The notes under the pieces were generated by a model. The model made no database searches. It worked only from the letters and a program-made list of their open reading frames with translations, and had not been told where the DNA came from. Source: Chryseobacterium sp. (lineage in GTDB: Bacteria; Bacteroidota; Bacteroidia; Flavobacteriales; Weeksellaceae). Taken from it: 64,000 nucleotides of DNA. Below are positions 26,209 to 35,892 of the stretch, one piece after another; position 1 is the stretch's first letter; every line of letters begins with the position of its first letter. The position numbers and the translations under genes were made by a program. The DNA lies in NCBI RefSeq assembly GCF_019236175.1, contig NZ_JAFAJM010000005.1:186001-250000 (forward strand), read 5' to 3'.

Positions 26209-26851
26209 TTTTTGCCGATTTTTTTCTGAAGTCAAAGTTTTTGGAGATTCCTACCCCGAATGTTGAGCCACTGATTCCTGCTACATAACTTTTCGTCCAG
26301 CCTTCTTCTTTTGTTTTGGTCTGAAGCATTGAAAGCTCGGCGAATTTAAATTTCAGAGCCCAGCCCCCACCTAATAAAATTCCGATCAGAGGATAAGCAC
26401 GAAGACGGTATCCGTTAAAGTTTTCCATTCCTGCTCCTGCCATACCTCCCACCTGCTGTCCCCACACATAATGGGCATCCACCTGGCCAATCAGTACAAA
26501 GTATTTTCCTAGCATTACAGAAGGGCTATACCAGATTCCTGCTTCATTCTGTTTGTATACGACATTATGATCAACAGAATTCTGTGAGTAAGCATAATTA
26601 ACTCCGATAAGGTCATTATTGTTGATGAAGTATCCCACTCCCAGTGGTGCACTTGAAACGGTGCTGCTACTGGTTGACGGAGTAGTCACTTTAGAGTAAT
26701 CCAACGAACCATATACCATGAATTGTCCTTTCGGTCCGTCTTCATCACTTTTAATCCTGTGCCCACCCAGAAACTGAGCGCTTAGATTTCCCGAAAGAAG
26801 AGAAATTCCGGCTACAGCAAGAGAAAAAACTGTTTTATTTAAATATTTCAT
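26198..26851 (-). CDS. outer-membrane beta-barrel protein within the urease operon
   Basis: 217 residues: signal peptide (about 1-25, ends LSAQ), then alternating strands with YGSLDYSKVTTP, LGVGYFINNNDLIGVNYAY and a C-terminal VGISKNFDF. No enzyme motif; looks like a small 8-10 strand outer-membrane barrel. It sits between ureC and ureE and its end overlaps the ureE start, so it is cotranscribed with urease. A role in urea or metal passage, or just envelope hitch-hiking, is open. Confidence 0.75.
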   Translation of the reverse strand: MKYLNKTVFSLAVAGISLLSGNLSAQFLGGHRIKSDEDGPKGQFMVYGSLDYSKVTTPSTSSSTVSSAPLGVGYFINNNDLIGVNYAYSQNSVDHNVVYKQNEAGIWYSPSVMLGKYFVLIGQVDAHYVWGQQVGGMAGAGMENFNGYRLRAYPLIGILLGGGWALKFKFAELSMLQTKTKEEGWTKSYVAGISGSTFGVGISKNFDFRKKSAKNDN

Positions 26852-26957
26852 TCTAAACGTAGTTCTATAATTATTTTAAATTCTATCGAATAAACTTTTT
26901 CAGTTTTTAAATAAACCTTATAGGCTGTTGAGACCTATAAGGTTTGTAAAGTTTATC

Positions 26958-28679
26958 TTAGAACAGGTAATACAACTGTGTTAAAGGAAGTGTTTCTGCC
27001 GGTTCACAAGTGATATATTCACCATCTACCGTTACTTTATAGTTTTCAGGGTTCACTTCAATGAGAGGCGTCTTATCATTGTGAATAAGGTCTTTTTTGC
27101 CAATATTTCTACAGTTTTTCACCGGAAGGATCATTTTCTCCAGTCCGTAAGAAGCGATAGTTCCGTTATCGATAGAGATCTGAGATACAAAGTTGGCACA
27201 AATACCATATTTAGCCTTCCCGTGAGCACCGAACATATTTCTGTAAATAATCGGCTGTGGTGTTGGAATAGAAGCATTCGGATCTCCCATTTTAGCGGCG
27301 ATTACAAAGCCTCCTTTTACGATCATTTCAGGTTTCACTCCAAATAATGCAGGTTTCCAGATCACTAAATCTGCTAATTTTCCTTCTTCAAGAGATCCTA
27401 CATATTCTGAAATACCATGTGCAATTGCAGGATTGATGGTATATTTCGCTACATATCTTTTAGCACGGTAGTTATCATTGCCGCTATCTTTATCTTCAGC
27501 CAGATCACCTCTCTGCTCTTTCATTTTACTTGCCGTCTGCCATGTTCTTGTAATCACTTCTCCCGGTCTTCCCATCGCCTGAGAATCGGAACTCATGATA
27601 CTGAAAACTCCCATATCGTGAAGAATATCCTCAGCAGCAATTGTTTCAGGACGGATACGTGAGTCCGCGAATGCTACATCTTCAGGAATGTTTTTACTTA
27701 AGTGATGGCAAACCATCAGCATGTCCAAATGCTCATCGATCGTATTTACCGTGTAAGGACGTGTAGGATTGGTAGACGCGGGTAATACGTTCGGATACAT
27801 TGCTGCTTTGATGATATCCGGGGCGTGACCTCCACCTGCTCCTTCCGTGTGGAAAGTGTGGATTACTCTACCGTTGATCGCTCTCATCGTATCTTCTAAG
27901 AAACCTCCTTCATTTAATGTATCCGTGTGGATGGCTACCTGAACGTCATATTTATCCGCTACTTTTAGGGCAGCATCAATGGTTGCAGGAGTGGCCCCCC
28001 AGTCTTCGTGGATCTTTACTCCTAAAGCTCCAGCTTCCACCTGTTCTTCGATAGGCTCTTCTGCAGAACAGTTTCCTTTTCCGAAGAATCCAAGGTTCAT
28101 TGGGTATTCTTCTGCTGCCTCAAGCATTTTCTGCATGTTGAATCTTCCCGGAGTTACCGTCGTAGCATTTGTTCCGTCATTTGGACCTGTCCCTCCACCG
28201 ATCATTGTGGTGATTCCACTATATAATGAAGTTTCGATCTGTTGCGGACAGATATAGTGAATGTGAGTATCAATACCTCCGGCAGTGACGATGTAGCCTT
28301 TTCCGCCATGAACTTCTGTAGATGCTCCGATAATCATATTAGGACTTACACCATCCATCGTATCAGGGTTACCTGCTTTTCCGATTCCTACGATCTTACC
28401 GTCTTTGATCCCGATATCTCCTTTTACAATTCCCCAGTGATCAATAATTACAGCTCCTGTTATACAAAGGTCAAGAACTCCTTCGTCTCTTTTTGCTGTC
28501 ACATTCTGTCCCATACCGTCGCGTACGGTTTTACCTCCTCCGAAAACAGCTTCGTCTCCGTAATGGGTGAAATCTTTTTCGATTTCAATAATAATTTCAG
28601 TGTCTCCCAGTCTGATTTTATCTCCGGCTGTAGGACCTAATATATTGGCATATTGCTTTCTGTCTACGTTTAAGCTCAT
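26958..28679 (-). CDS. ureC: urease subunit alpha
   Basis: 573 residues, catalytic subunit hydrolysing urea to ammonia and carbamate. Active-site residues visible: H139 and H141 (THIHYICPQ), carbamylated K222 ([11 protein letters not shown]), H251 ([10 protein letters not shown]), H277 ([16 protein letters not shown]), flap C324-H325-H326, D365 ([12 protein letters not shown]). Everything needed for the dinuclear nickel site is present. Cytoplasmic. Directly follows ureB by one base. Confidence 0.98.
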   Translation of the reverse strand: MSLNVDRKQYANILGPTAGDKIRLGDTEIIIEIEKDFTHYGDEAVFGGGKTVRDGMGQNVTAKRDEGVLDLCITGAVIIDHWGIVKGDIGIKDGKIVGIGKAGNPDTMDGVSPNMIIGASTEVHGGKGYIVTAGGIDTHIHYICPQQIETSLYSGITTMIGGGTGPNDGTNATTVTPGRFNMQKMLEAAEEYPMNLGFFGKGNCSAEEPIEEQVEAGALGVKIHEDWGATPATIDAALKVADKYDVQVAIHTDTLNEGGFLEDTMRAINGRVIHTFHTEGAGGGHAPDIIKAAMYPNVLPASTNPTRPYTVNTIDEHLDMLMVCHHLSKNIPEDVAFADSRIRPETIAAEDILHDMGVFSIMSSDSQAMGRPGEVITRTWQTASKMKEQRGDLAEDKDSGNDNYRAKRYVAKYTINPAIAHGISEYVGSLEEGKLADLVIWKPALFGVKPEMIVKGGFVIAAKMGDPNASIPTPQPIIYRNMFGAHGKAKYGICANFVSQISIDNGTIASYGLEKMILPVKNCRNIGKKDLIHNDKTPLIEVNPENYKVTVDGEYITCEPAETLPLTQLYYLF

Positions 28680-28680
28680 C

Positions 28681-29049
28681 TTACTGATTTTTAAAGTTTA
28701 ACTCCTGAACTTTTGCAAGGCTTGCTTTTTTCTGATCTTCAGAATCTACCTGTCCATCAACAAGGTTGTTGAAGCCCATTGCTTTTTTGGTACCTCCTAT
28801 TTCTACCAGTTCCACTTCTTTTTCTTCTCCCGGTTCAAAACGTACTGCAGTACTGGCTACAATGTTCAGTCTCTTTCCGAAAGCTTTTTCACGATCAAAG
28901 CTCATCGCCTTGTTTACCTCGAAAAAATGGAAGTGAGAACCTACCTGAATAGGACGATCTCCTGTATTGGTTACTTTTAGTTTGACAGTTTCTCTGCCTT
29001 CATTGCAGATAATAGTGCCTTCTTTTACAAAAATTTCTCCTGGTATCAT
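28681..29049 (-). CDS. ureB: urease subunit beta
   Basis: 122 residues, full beta subunit: [43 protein letters not shown]-type [10 protein letters not shown] and [17 protein letters not shown]. Non-catalytic structural subunit. Separate gene rather than the ureAB fusion seen in Helicobacter. Twelve bases after ureA. Confidence 0.97.
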   Translation of the reverse strand: MIPGEIFVKEGTIICNEGRETVKLKVTNTGDRPIQVGSHFHFFEVNKAMSFDREKAFGKRLNIVASTAVRFEPGEEKEVELVEIGGTKKAMGFNNLVDGQVDSEDQKKASLAKVQELNFKNQ

Positions 29050-29061
29050 AATAAATAGGTA

Positions 29062-29364
29062 TTAACGGATTGGGTTGTGTACGGTTACCAGCTTAGTTCC
29101 ATCAGGAAAAGTTGCCTCGATCTGAACATCGTGGATCATTTCTGATACGCCGGGCATTACATCATCTTTTGTAAGAAGATTAGCGCCTTCCTGCATCAGC
29201 TCAGCTACTTTTTTTCCATCTCTTGCTCCTTCAAGCAAAAAATGACTGATCAATGCAATTGATTCTGGATAATTTAACTTAAGGCCTCTAGCCTTTCTTT
29301 TTAGAGCGAGCTCGCCTGCCAGAAATAGCATAAGCTTCTCCGTTTCTCTCGGTGTTAAGTGCAT
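29062..29364 (-). CDS. ureA: urease subunit gamma
   Basis: 100 residues from the ATG giving [20 protein letters not shown], the invariant UreA start; a longer frame to 29421 is not used. Contains [26 protein letters not shown] and [22 protein letters not shown]. First gene of the operon, preceded by about 150 bases with a 14-bp palindrome. Confidence 0.97.
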   Translation of the reverse strand: MHLTPRETEKLMLFLAGELALKRKARGLKLNYPESIALISHFLLEGARDGKKVAELMQEGANLLTKDDVMPGVSEMIHDVQIEATFPDGTKLVTVHNPIR

Positions 29365-29468
29365 AGTATTTTTATTTAAAATTGGACAAACAATATCCTG
29401 TTCACCTCTCTGAAAAGGCAAATAGAAACGTTCAAAAATTTAGAAATGAGGAATGATGCTTACGGATC

Positions 29469-29482
29469 GTATTGTACAATAC
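29469..29482. promoter_or_regulatory. 14-bp perfect palindrome upstream of ureA
   Basis: GTATTGTACAATAC reads the same on both strands. It lies 105 bases before the ureA ATG and 35 bases after the stop of the preceding gene. Perfect dyads of this length are typical repressor or activator sites; no regulator identified. No TAnnTTTG box was seen between it and ureA. Confidence 0.45.
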
Positions 29483-29516
29483 AAACCATAATTAATCATT
29501 GGAATACTCAATAGAA

Positions 29517-29882
29517 TTAGCAGCCCGCAATTTGCAGGGAATGATACAGAATATATCTGGGTGCTGTAATATAAATACGGTTTTGAACGGCCGCAACCGG
29601 AGTATTAAAAGTATACCTGGCAAAGAAATAGTGCAACCACTGCTGCCCAAGTATTGAATAATCAAATTTCACTTTCTCCCAGTCATTAGAATCCTGTACA
29701 TCCTGCGCATCTGAAAAACTGTAAATTTCAGGCTGAGTCTGCTGATCTGATTTTTGCTGAAGGAGATGAATTTTCGATAAGACATCAGAGTATGATTTAG
29801 CTTTCCCTTTATGTGCAATAAGACCTGCACACAAAGTTGAAAAAAATAATACAAAAGAGAAAAATATGACTCTTTTTTTCAT
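29517..29882 (-). CDS. hypothetical exported protein
   Basis: 121 residues from the ATG opening MKKRVIFFSFVLFFSTLCAG, a clear signal peptide; a start 14 codons earlier is rejected. The mature part is short, with LHLLQQ-like helices, a DAQDVQDSNDWEKVKFDY patch and a Tyr/aromatic C-terminus. Final residues end in Cys. No family recognised. Same strand as the urease operon, just upstream, but separated by the palindrome region. Confidence 0.6.
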   Translation of the reverse strand: MKKRVIFFSFVLFFSTLCAGLIAHKGKAKSYSDVLSKIHLLQQKSDQQTQPEIYSFSDAQDVQDSNDWEKVKFDYSILGQQWLHYFFARYTFNTPVAAVQNRIYITAPRYILYHSLQIAGC

Positions 29883-30288
29883 ACCTGTTAATAATGGTGT
29901 AAAATTAGAATAATCTGAAATCATAGGCTATCAAAAAAATTATTTAAAATGTTCAAAATCGCAACAAATGCAATTTTAACTAAATTTCACATTTCTTCAT
30001 AAATCCCTTGTTTACAATACTTAAGAGCTATTCAGCAACTATGACAACTATTTTATTGTCTTCATTCTCATAATTATAACAACTTAAACCATTTTTCCTT
30101 TCCATTTAAAGAATTGAATAAATATATTAAATATTTTAATCTTTTTACATTAAAAATATTACATAATTCACACATTAACTAATAATAAAGTTTATTTCAC
30201 AAAAAGAAGCTGTATTTTTTTCTTTCCTTATAATTATCGTAAATTTGTATACAACATACTTATAATTAAAAAAATAATATAACGTAAT
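29883..30288. other. AT-rich intergenic region upstream of pruA
   Basis: About 400 bases, very AT-rich, between divergent genes. Apart from the pruA promoter box at 30240-30247 I see no gene, RNA or repeat in it. Confidence 0.6.
30240..30247 (+). promoter_or_regulatory. pruA: -7 box TAAATTTG of pruA
   Basis: Exact TAnnTTTG match, 41 bases before the ATG, in a long intergenic region. Confidence 0.45.
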
Positions 30289-31914
30289 ATGTCAAAAGCA
30301 ATTTCGCAAGTACCATTAGCGGTAAATGAGCCGGTAAATTCTTATGTACCGGGTTCTCCGGAAGTTAAAAGCCTTATCAACACTTATAAGAAAATGTGGT
30401 CAGAGAAGGTGGAAATCCCTATGATTATCAATGGAAAAGAAGTAAAAACTGACAACAAAGTGCAGCTTCAGTCTCCACAGGATCACGCTCATGACTTCGG
30501 ATTTTATTATCAGGGTGGTATGCAACATGTGGATGACGCTATTAATGCGGCATTGGCAGCTAAAAAAGAGTGGAACGAGCTAGGTTGGGAGCAACGTGCA
30601 GCCATTTTCTTAAAGGCAGCTGATCTATTGGCTGGTCCTTACAGAGATGTAATTAATGCAGCGACCATGATTGGGCAGTCTAAAAACGTACACCAGGCTG
30701 AAATTGATTCTGCTTGTGAGTTCATCGACTTCTTAAGATTCAACGTTGAGTTTATGACAGAAATGTATTCTGAGCAACCGGTATCTGACAATGGTATCTG
30801 GAACCGTGTAGAATACAGACCATTAGAGGGATTCTGCTTTGCAGTAACTCCATTCAACTTTACAGCGATTTCAGGAAACCTTCCAACCTGTATGGCCATG
30901 TTAGGAAACGTTGTGGTATGGAAGCCTTCTGATAAGCAGGTATATTCTGCAAAAGTAATCATGGATGTATTAATTGAGGCTGGTCTTCCTGCCGGAGTGA
31001 TCAACATGATCTTTACAGATGGTAAAGAAACGGCTGAAAAAGTATTAGCTCACAAAGATTTTGCAGGTCTTCACTTCACTGGTTCTACAAAAGTATTCCA
31101 GGGAATGTGGAAAATGATCGGTGACAATATCCACAACTACAGAACATATCCAAGAATTGTTGGAGAAACAGGTGGTAAAGATTTTGTAATCGCTCACCCG
31201 TCTGCTAATGTAGAGGCAGTAGCGACCGCTTTAGTAAGAGGTGCTTTTGAATACCAGGGACAAAAATGTTCTGCAGCTTCAAGAGCTTATGTTCCTAAGT
31301 CTCTTTGGGCTGATGTGAAAAAAGTAATGGAAGCTCAGATGAGCACGATCAAAATCGGTTCTCCTGAAGATCCTTCTAACTTTGTAAATGCAGTAATCGA
31401 CAAAAATTCTTTCGAAAAATGTAAAGGATACATCACGAGAGCTAACGAATCTTCTGAAGCTACTGTAGCTATCGGTGGAACTTGTGACGATTCTAAAGGA
31501 TGGTTTGTACATCCAACTGTAATTGAAACGACAAACCCTCAATACGAAAGTATGGTAGAAGAAATCTTCGGGCCAATCTTATCTGTATTTGTCTATGAAG
31601 ATCAGGACTGGAAAGAAACGTTAAAAGTAGTTGATTCTTCTTCACCTTATTCACTGACAGGTTCTGTATTCTCTCAGGACCGTTATGCAATTGCTGAAGC
31701 TTACAAAGCATTAGAAAATGCATCTGGTAACTTCTATATCAACGATAAACCAACAGGTGCTGTAGTAGGGCAACAACCTTTCGGTGGTGGCAGAGCATCA
31801 GGAACCAACGATAAAGCGGGTTCTAAAATGAACCTTCTTAGATGGACATCTGTAAGAAGTGTGAAAGAAACGTTTGTTTCTCCAAAAGATTACAAATATC
31901 CATACCTAGGATAA
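30289..31914 (+). CDS. pruA: 1-pyrroline-5-carboxylate dehydrogenase
   Basis: 541 residues, ALDH superfamily, group 1 P5C dehydrogenase. Converts glutamate semialdehyde to glutamate with NAD in proline breakdown. General base E293 (VGETGGKDF), nucleophile C327 (GQKCSAASRA), cofactor stretch VVWKPSDKQVYSAK and FTGSTKVF. Cytoplasmic. Proline dehydrogenase is not in the window. Codon use looks like a well-expressed gene and a good terminator follows. Confidence 0.95.
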   Translation: MSKAISQVPLAVNEPVNSYVPGSPEVKSLINTYKKMWSEKVEIPMIINGKEVKTDNKVQLQSPQDHAHDFGFYYQGGMQHVDDAINAALAAKKEWNELGWEQRAAIFLKAADLLAGPYRDVINAATMIGQSKNVHQAEIDSACEFIDFLRFNVEFMTEMYSEQPVSDNGIWNRVEYRPLEGFCFAVTPFNFTAISGNLPTCMAMLGNVVVWKPSDKQVYSAKVIMDVLIEAGLPAGVINMIFTDGKETAEKVLAHKDFAGLHFTGSTKVFQGMWKMIGDNIHNYRTYPRIVGETGGKDFVIAHPSANVEAVATALVRGAFEYQGQKCSAASRAYVPKSLWADVKKVMEAQMSTIKIGSPEDPSNFVNAVIDKNSFEKCKGYITRANESSEATVAIGGTCDDSKGWFVHPTVIETTNPQYESMVEEIFGPILSVFVYEDQDWKETLKVVDSSSPYSLTGSVFSQDRYAIAEAYKALENASGNFYINDKPTGAVVGQQPFGGGRASGTNDKAGSKMNLLRWTSVRSVKETFVSPKDYKYPYLG

Positions 31915-31960
31915 TCATGAGTAACAGGTAATGAATAATGATTGCCTGTTCTTTCAATAC

Positions 31961-31993
31961 AGCCTCGAAATTTCGGTTTCGGGGCTTTTTTGC
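31961..31993 (+). terminator. intrinsic terminator of pruA
   Basis: AGCCTCGAAA (31961-31970) pairs with TTTCGGGGCT (31977-31986) with one wobble pair, then a T-run. Confidence 0.82.
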
Positions 31994-32067
31994 AGATTAA
32001 ATTCAGTGAAAGCGGACTAAAGCCTGTTTCTATTGATATTGACACGGATCGTGTTGTTTAACGAGAA

Positions 32068-32104
32068 TATCTTTTATCTTTTATCTTTTATCTTTTATCT
32101 TTTA
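32068..32104. repeat. heptamer tandem repeat (TATCTTT x5)
   Basis: Five perfect head-to-tail copies of TATCTTT plus two bases of a sixth. It lies upstream of a small lipoprotein gene and covers the place where its -33 box should be (about 32093-32096). Confidence 0.9.
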
Positions 32105-32115
32105 CAAAGAATCAC

Positions 32116-32123
32116 TATATTTG
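32116..32123 (+). promoter_or_regulatory. -7 box TATATTTG of small lipoprotein gene
   Basis: Exact TAnnTTTG match, 26 bases before the ATG, 11 bases after the end of the heptamer array. Confidence 0.45.
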
Positions 32124-32149
32124 AGTAACACCAACAACAAAATAGTATT

Positions 32150-32359
32150 ATGAAAAAAATATGGATAGGAGCTATTCTGGGATTTCTTTTTCTGGGAAGC
32201 TGCGCTCAAAACAAAGAAAAGAGAGAAGAATTTAAACAGGCTCACGACAAAGACTCTTTAAGAAACAGAATGGGCGATTCTGCTGTAGCGAATTCTGAAC
32301 CGGCACCAGCTGGTCCTGATACTTCAAAAATAAAAACCAACAATACCCAAACGAAATAA
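32150..32359 (+). CDS. small lipoprotein
   Basis: 69 residues: lipoprotein signal with LFLGSC (lipidated Cys at about 19), then a hydrophilic, Lys/Asp/Glu-rich and Pro/Thr-rich tail with no fold signature. No family recognised. Its promoter contains the heptamer array, the only simple-sequence repeat of this kind noticed in the window. Monocistronic. Confidence 0.7.
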   Translation: MKKIWIGAILGFLFLGSCAQNKEKREEFKQAHDKDSLRNRMGDSAVANSEPAPAGPDTSKIKTNNTQTK

Positions 32360-32719
32360 AATCACAAATCCACAGATGTACTGTGGATTTGCACTTAAAA
32401 AAACTTGACTGAAAAAAAACCGGGCAATCAACCCCGATTGTATGGTATGACCTAAAATTCCGATTAGGTATATTTTTTAGAGTCAGGATTATGTCATGAT
32501 ACAGCAATACCATGCATAATTCAACCTTTAAAATTTCATGATTGGGCCTGTCGTTTATTTAATGTACAGGAAAGCATTCCTCTATAAAAAGATTACACAG
32601 ATGGTAATCATGCCTCATAAAACTGGCGCAAATATATGATAGTAACCGGTTCATGAAAAATAATTGGTTGTTCATTTTCGTGAAAATAGTAATATAGAAT
32701 AGAAAAAAAAGATCTGTTC
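32360..32719. other. intergenic region with hairpin
   Basis: 360 bases between the small lipoprotein gene and the convergent end of the TPR-AraC gene. It contains one perfect 11-bp inverted repeat (32365-32391) and otherwise no gene, RNA or promoter that I can support. Confidence 0.55.
32365..32391. terminator. 11-bp hairpin after small lipoprotein gene
   Basis: CAAATCCACAG (32365-32375) and its perfect inverse (32381-32391), loop of five. The following bases are A-rich rather than T-rich on the plus strand, so termination is likely but weak. Confidence 0.5.
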
Positions 32720-34330
32720 TTAATCATTTTCCCGAAAATGAATATCTTTATCTGTTTGATTTTCAGCATCAATATGTTTAATATAGGCAGATGGTGAAAA
32801 GTCTGTTACAGCTTTAAAGACTGCAGCAAATTTACTGTGTGAAGAGAAACCGCATTCATCTGCAAGGATACTGATTTTGTATTGCCTGTACTTTTCATCA
32901 TTAATCAGTTTATCAACAATATAATTGATTCTTAAACGATTAATATAAGTTTTAAAGTCAGCACTTTTATGCTGATTAATTACATAGGACAGATACTTGG
33001 TATTTGTATTGAGCTCACCAGCCAGAAAAGACAGGGACATACTTTTACTGTTATATAAATTGCCTTTTTCAAAATCTTCAAGCAATTCCAGTAATTTTGC
33101 TTCTGTTTCAGAAGTCATCAGTGGTTCGTTTCTTTTTCGTTCCGCTTCGCTGTCATCAACCTCTTCCACGGAAATATTAGAAAACTCAGACCCTTCATTT
33201 ATTTTTAAATGATTATCCGGTTGATGAGCCCTCGGATATAACTGAGTTCGTATTAAATCCCGTAATTTGGTACGCTGTTGTTTTTGTTTAAGCCTGAAGA
33301 ATATAATGAGCCCGATCACTGAAATAAATAAAATAACAATGGCTGTATTTTTGACAACATTTATTGAATTATTTTTACCGGGTTTACTTCCTGAGTTCTT
33401 TATGGCAGCTCCATGATTTCGGACAGCAATGCTGTCATAAGTTCTCACATATTTTACGGCATATAAAGAAGCCTTATAGGTATCTCCTGTACCTTCATAA
33501 TAATCATTGATATTAGAATACACTGCTTTTTTCAGCCTGAGACTTCGGGAAGTATCTGCAATCTGTTCTGCTTTTTTCAGATACAATTCTGCTTCTTTCC
33601 AGTTTTTCTGCTTCACCCGGATGCCTCCGAGCCCGTTATACACTAAACCTAAAGTACAGTTTCCTTTTTTAAGCAGGGCTTCAGATTTTTTATAATAATT
33701 TTCAGATACAGTATAATCATTAAGTTTAAAATAGACATCTCCCAACACCTGATAAGAAGCTGCAATAATCCGGCTTTCATTAGGGCTTTTTATTTTTTCA
33801 AAAAAACTTAAAGAGGATTCTATGTATTTTATGGCATTGGTATAATTTCCCATCTCCATTTCGTAAAAGGCCATCTCCTGATTAAGCAGTCCTATTGCTT
33901 CGTTGTTTTTTTGAAAATCAGGAATCTGATGAGCAGCTTCCAATCCTTTTACAATATACTTTTTTGCCCTTTCATAAAGACCTATTTGTCTGTATTGTTT
34001 TGATAAGAGCCTGCAGATATAAACCATGCGTTCATGATCATTAATCTGATTGATTAAAGAATGGGCATTCTCACTATAACAGATCGCTTTTTTAAATTCT
34101 CCTGAATAATGATAAAGCTCAGATGAAAGAATTAAGCTTTTAATTTTCTCTGACGGAGTTTGTGCTGATAAATAAAGAGAATCCGCCGTTCTAAAGGCTG
34201 CCGGTAAATTTTTATGGGCAGTAACCACACCTGTTCTTTCACAAATCTGGTCGAAACGGGTCTTTTTCTGGGCAAATATTGGGATTGCTGTGAAAGATAA
34301 AAACAAAAGTAGCAGTAAACTTCTAGGCAT
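32720..34330 (-). CDS. TPR-containing AraC-type membrane regulator
   Basis: 536 residues. Signal peptide (ends PIFAQ), TPR helices about 40-310 in the periplasm, a membrane helix about 326-345 (NTAIVILFISVIGLIIFFRL), then cytoplasmic linker and AraC helix-turn-helix (SLSFLAGELNTNTKYLSYVINQH; ISILADECGFSSHSKFAAVF). Ligand sensed outside, DNA bound inside, in one chain. This type is common in Chryseobacterium and relatives. Target genes unknown; the thioredoxin gene at 34629 is divergent. Confidence 0.88.
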   Translation of the reverse strand: MPRSLLLLLFLSFTAIPIFAQKKTRFDQICERTGVVTAHKNLPAAFRTADSLYLSAQTPSEKIKSLILSSELYHYSGEFKKAICYSENAHSLINQINDHERMVYICRLLSKQYRQIGLYERAKKYIVKGLEAAHQIPDFQKNNEAIGLLNQEMAFYEMEMGNYTNAIKYIESSLSFFEKIKSPNESRIIAASYQVLGDVYFKLNDYTVSENYYKKSEALLKKGNCTLGLVYNGLGGIRVKQKNWKEAELYLKKAEQIADTSRSLRLKKAVYSNINDYYEGTGDTYKASLYAVKYVRTYDSIAVRNHGAAIKNSGSKPGKNNSINVVKNTAIVILFISVIGLIIFFRLKQKQQRTKLRDLIRTQLYPRAHQPDNHLKINEGSEFSNISVEEVDDSEAERKRNEPLMTSETEAKLLELLEDFEKGNLYNSKSMSLSFLAGELNTNTKYLSYVINQHKSADFKTYINRLRINYIVDKLINDEKYRQYKISILADECGFSSHSKFAAVFKAVTDFSPSAYIKHIDAENQTDKDIHFREND

Positions 34331-34628
34331 AAAAAAACAAATTATTACTTTTATAATAATTCATCATTTTCTTTCTCGGTGTCTTTTTGTTTTTTACAAA
34401 ACTACTAATATTTTATTTTTTATTAAAATATTCTCCTGTAATTTAATCATTTAAATCAAAAATAAGATTTACATTAATTTTAATAATAAGATCAAAACAA
34501 TATGTGATCATCTTTCATTCCGGACTAAAACCGGCACTAAAGACAAAGTTTATCTATAATTATTTTCAATATGAACGACTCAATTGTCATCATATTTATT
34601 ACATTTGTACCCTAATAAAAAGTACTTT
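34331..34628. other. AT-rich divergent intergenic region
   Basis: Nearly 300 bases between the TPR-AraC gene and the thioredoxin-like gene. Only a TACATTTG box (34600-34607) stands out. Confidence 0.5.
34600..34607 (+). promoter_or_regulatory. -7 box TACATTTG of thioredoxin-like gene
   Basis: Exact TAnnTTTG match, 21 bases before the chosen ATG at 34629. This also supports that start over an upstream one at 34584, which would precede the promoter. Confidence 0.5.
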
Positions 34629-35789
34629 ATGAAAAAATTATCTATAGTTTCTGCTTTATTTATAGGAGTTTTGACTCTTGCGCAGGGCATAAAATTCGAA
34701 GAAGGCAACTTTGCATCCATCCTTGCAAAGGCAAAAAAAGAAAAAAAACTTATTTTTATTGATGCTTATGCTTCATGGTGCGGACCCTGTAAACTGATGG
34801 CAAAAAATATTTTCCCGCTTCAGGCCGTAGGTGACTACTATAATTCTCATTTCATCAATGCTAAAATTGATATGGAAAAAGGAGAAGGAGTAGATCTTGC
34901 TAAAAAATATAATGTAAAAGCCTTCCCTACTTATTTATTCATCGATGGAAGCGGTGAAGCCGTACACAGAACACTGGGGTATGTAGAAGAAAAAGATTTC
35001 ATTCAGTTTGCAAAGGACGCTGAAGATCCTGCAAAAAGACTTACTGCATTAAAACAACAGTTTGAAAATGGTGAAAAATCTCCAGAGTTTTTGAAAAACC
35101 TTGCCGGTCTTACCATGTACAATGACGCAGATTTTGCCGGGAGAGTAATGAACCGTTATTTTGAACAGAAAACGGCTTTGGATGAAGATGATGTACAAAT
35201 GCTTCTTTCAGGAACACAAACTACAGAAAGTCCTTTATACAAGATTTTTCAGGATAAAAAAGCGGATATTCTTAAATTTTTTCCTGAAGATAAGTATGAC
35301 AGATTTGACAAAAGTATCAAGCTGAATACGATTGCTAAAAAAGCATATAACGCAGATGCTAAAACATGGAATGACAGCTATTTTATGGCAGAAACTCAAA
35401 AATTTTTAAACAAAGAGGAGGCTGAGAAGGTTTTAAAAAGAATGAAGGCCAATCGTGCTTTAAAGAACAAAGACATTGCTACATATGAAAAACTGATTCT
35501 GGAATTATATCAGGATCCTTCTTCCGCAACTGCCGGAGAATTGAACTCACTGGCATGGAATTTCTTTGAAAATGTTGATAACAAAGCTTCTCTTGCAAAA
35601 GCAATTACCTGGGCACAAGAGTCAGTAAAAAAAGACCAGAGTTTTGCCAATACAGATACGTTAGCCAATCTGTACAACAAAATCGGAGATAAGAAAAATG
35701 CCAAAATATGGGCTGAAAAGTCTATTGAACTGGCTAAAGCTTCAGGTGAAGATTCATCTGAAACCGAAAAATTATTAAAAAGCCTTTAG
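34629..35789 (+). CDS. thioredoxin-domain protein
   Basis: 386 residues from the ATG opening MKKLSIVSALFIGVLTLAQG, a signal peptide. An N-terminal thioredoxin fold carries YASWCGPCKLM (C51, C54), followed by cis-Pro loop FPTYLFIDG, then a long helical C-terminal part (about 150-386) with TPR-like repeats. Periplasmic disulfide or redox protein of the DUF255/TlpA-like kind. Single gene with its own promoter and terminator. Confidence 0.87.
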   Translation: MKKLSIVSALFIGVLTLAQGIKFEEGNFASILAKAKKEKKLIFIDAYASWCGPCKLMAKNIFPLQAVGDYYNSHFINAKIDMEKGEGVDLAKKYNVKAFPTYLFIDGSGEAVHRTLGYVEEKDFIQFAKDAEDPAKRLTALKQQFENGEKSPEFLKNLAGLTMYNDADFAGRVMNRYFEQKTALDEDDVQMLLSGTQTTESPLYKIFQDKKADILKFFPEDKYDRFDKSIKLNTIAKKAYNADAKTWNDSYFMAETQKFLNKEEAEKVLKRMKANRALKNKDIATYEKLILELYQDPSSATAGELNSLAWNFFENVDNKASLAKAITWAQESVKKDQSFANTDTLANLYNKIGDKKNAKIWAEKSIELAKASGEDSSETEKLLKSL

Positions 35790-35810
35790 CAGCAAAGCAT
35801 AAAAAACAAA

Positions 35811-35841
35811 AATCCGCAGTTTATTTCTGCGGATTTTTTTA
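35811..35841 (+). terminator. intrinsic terminator of thioredoxin-like gene
   Basis: AATCCGCAG (35811-35819) pairs with CTGCGGATT (35827-35835), then seven T. Confidence 0.85.
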
Positions 35842-35892
35842 TTGTATATCGCTAAATGATTCTGTGATTTTACAGTTTCATTCGTTATTCCT

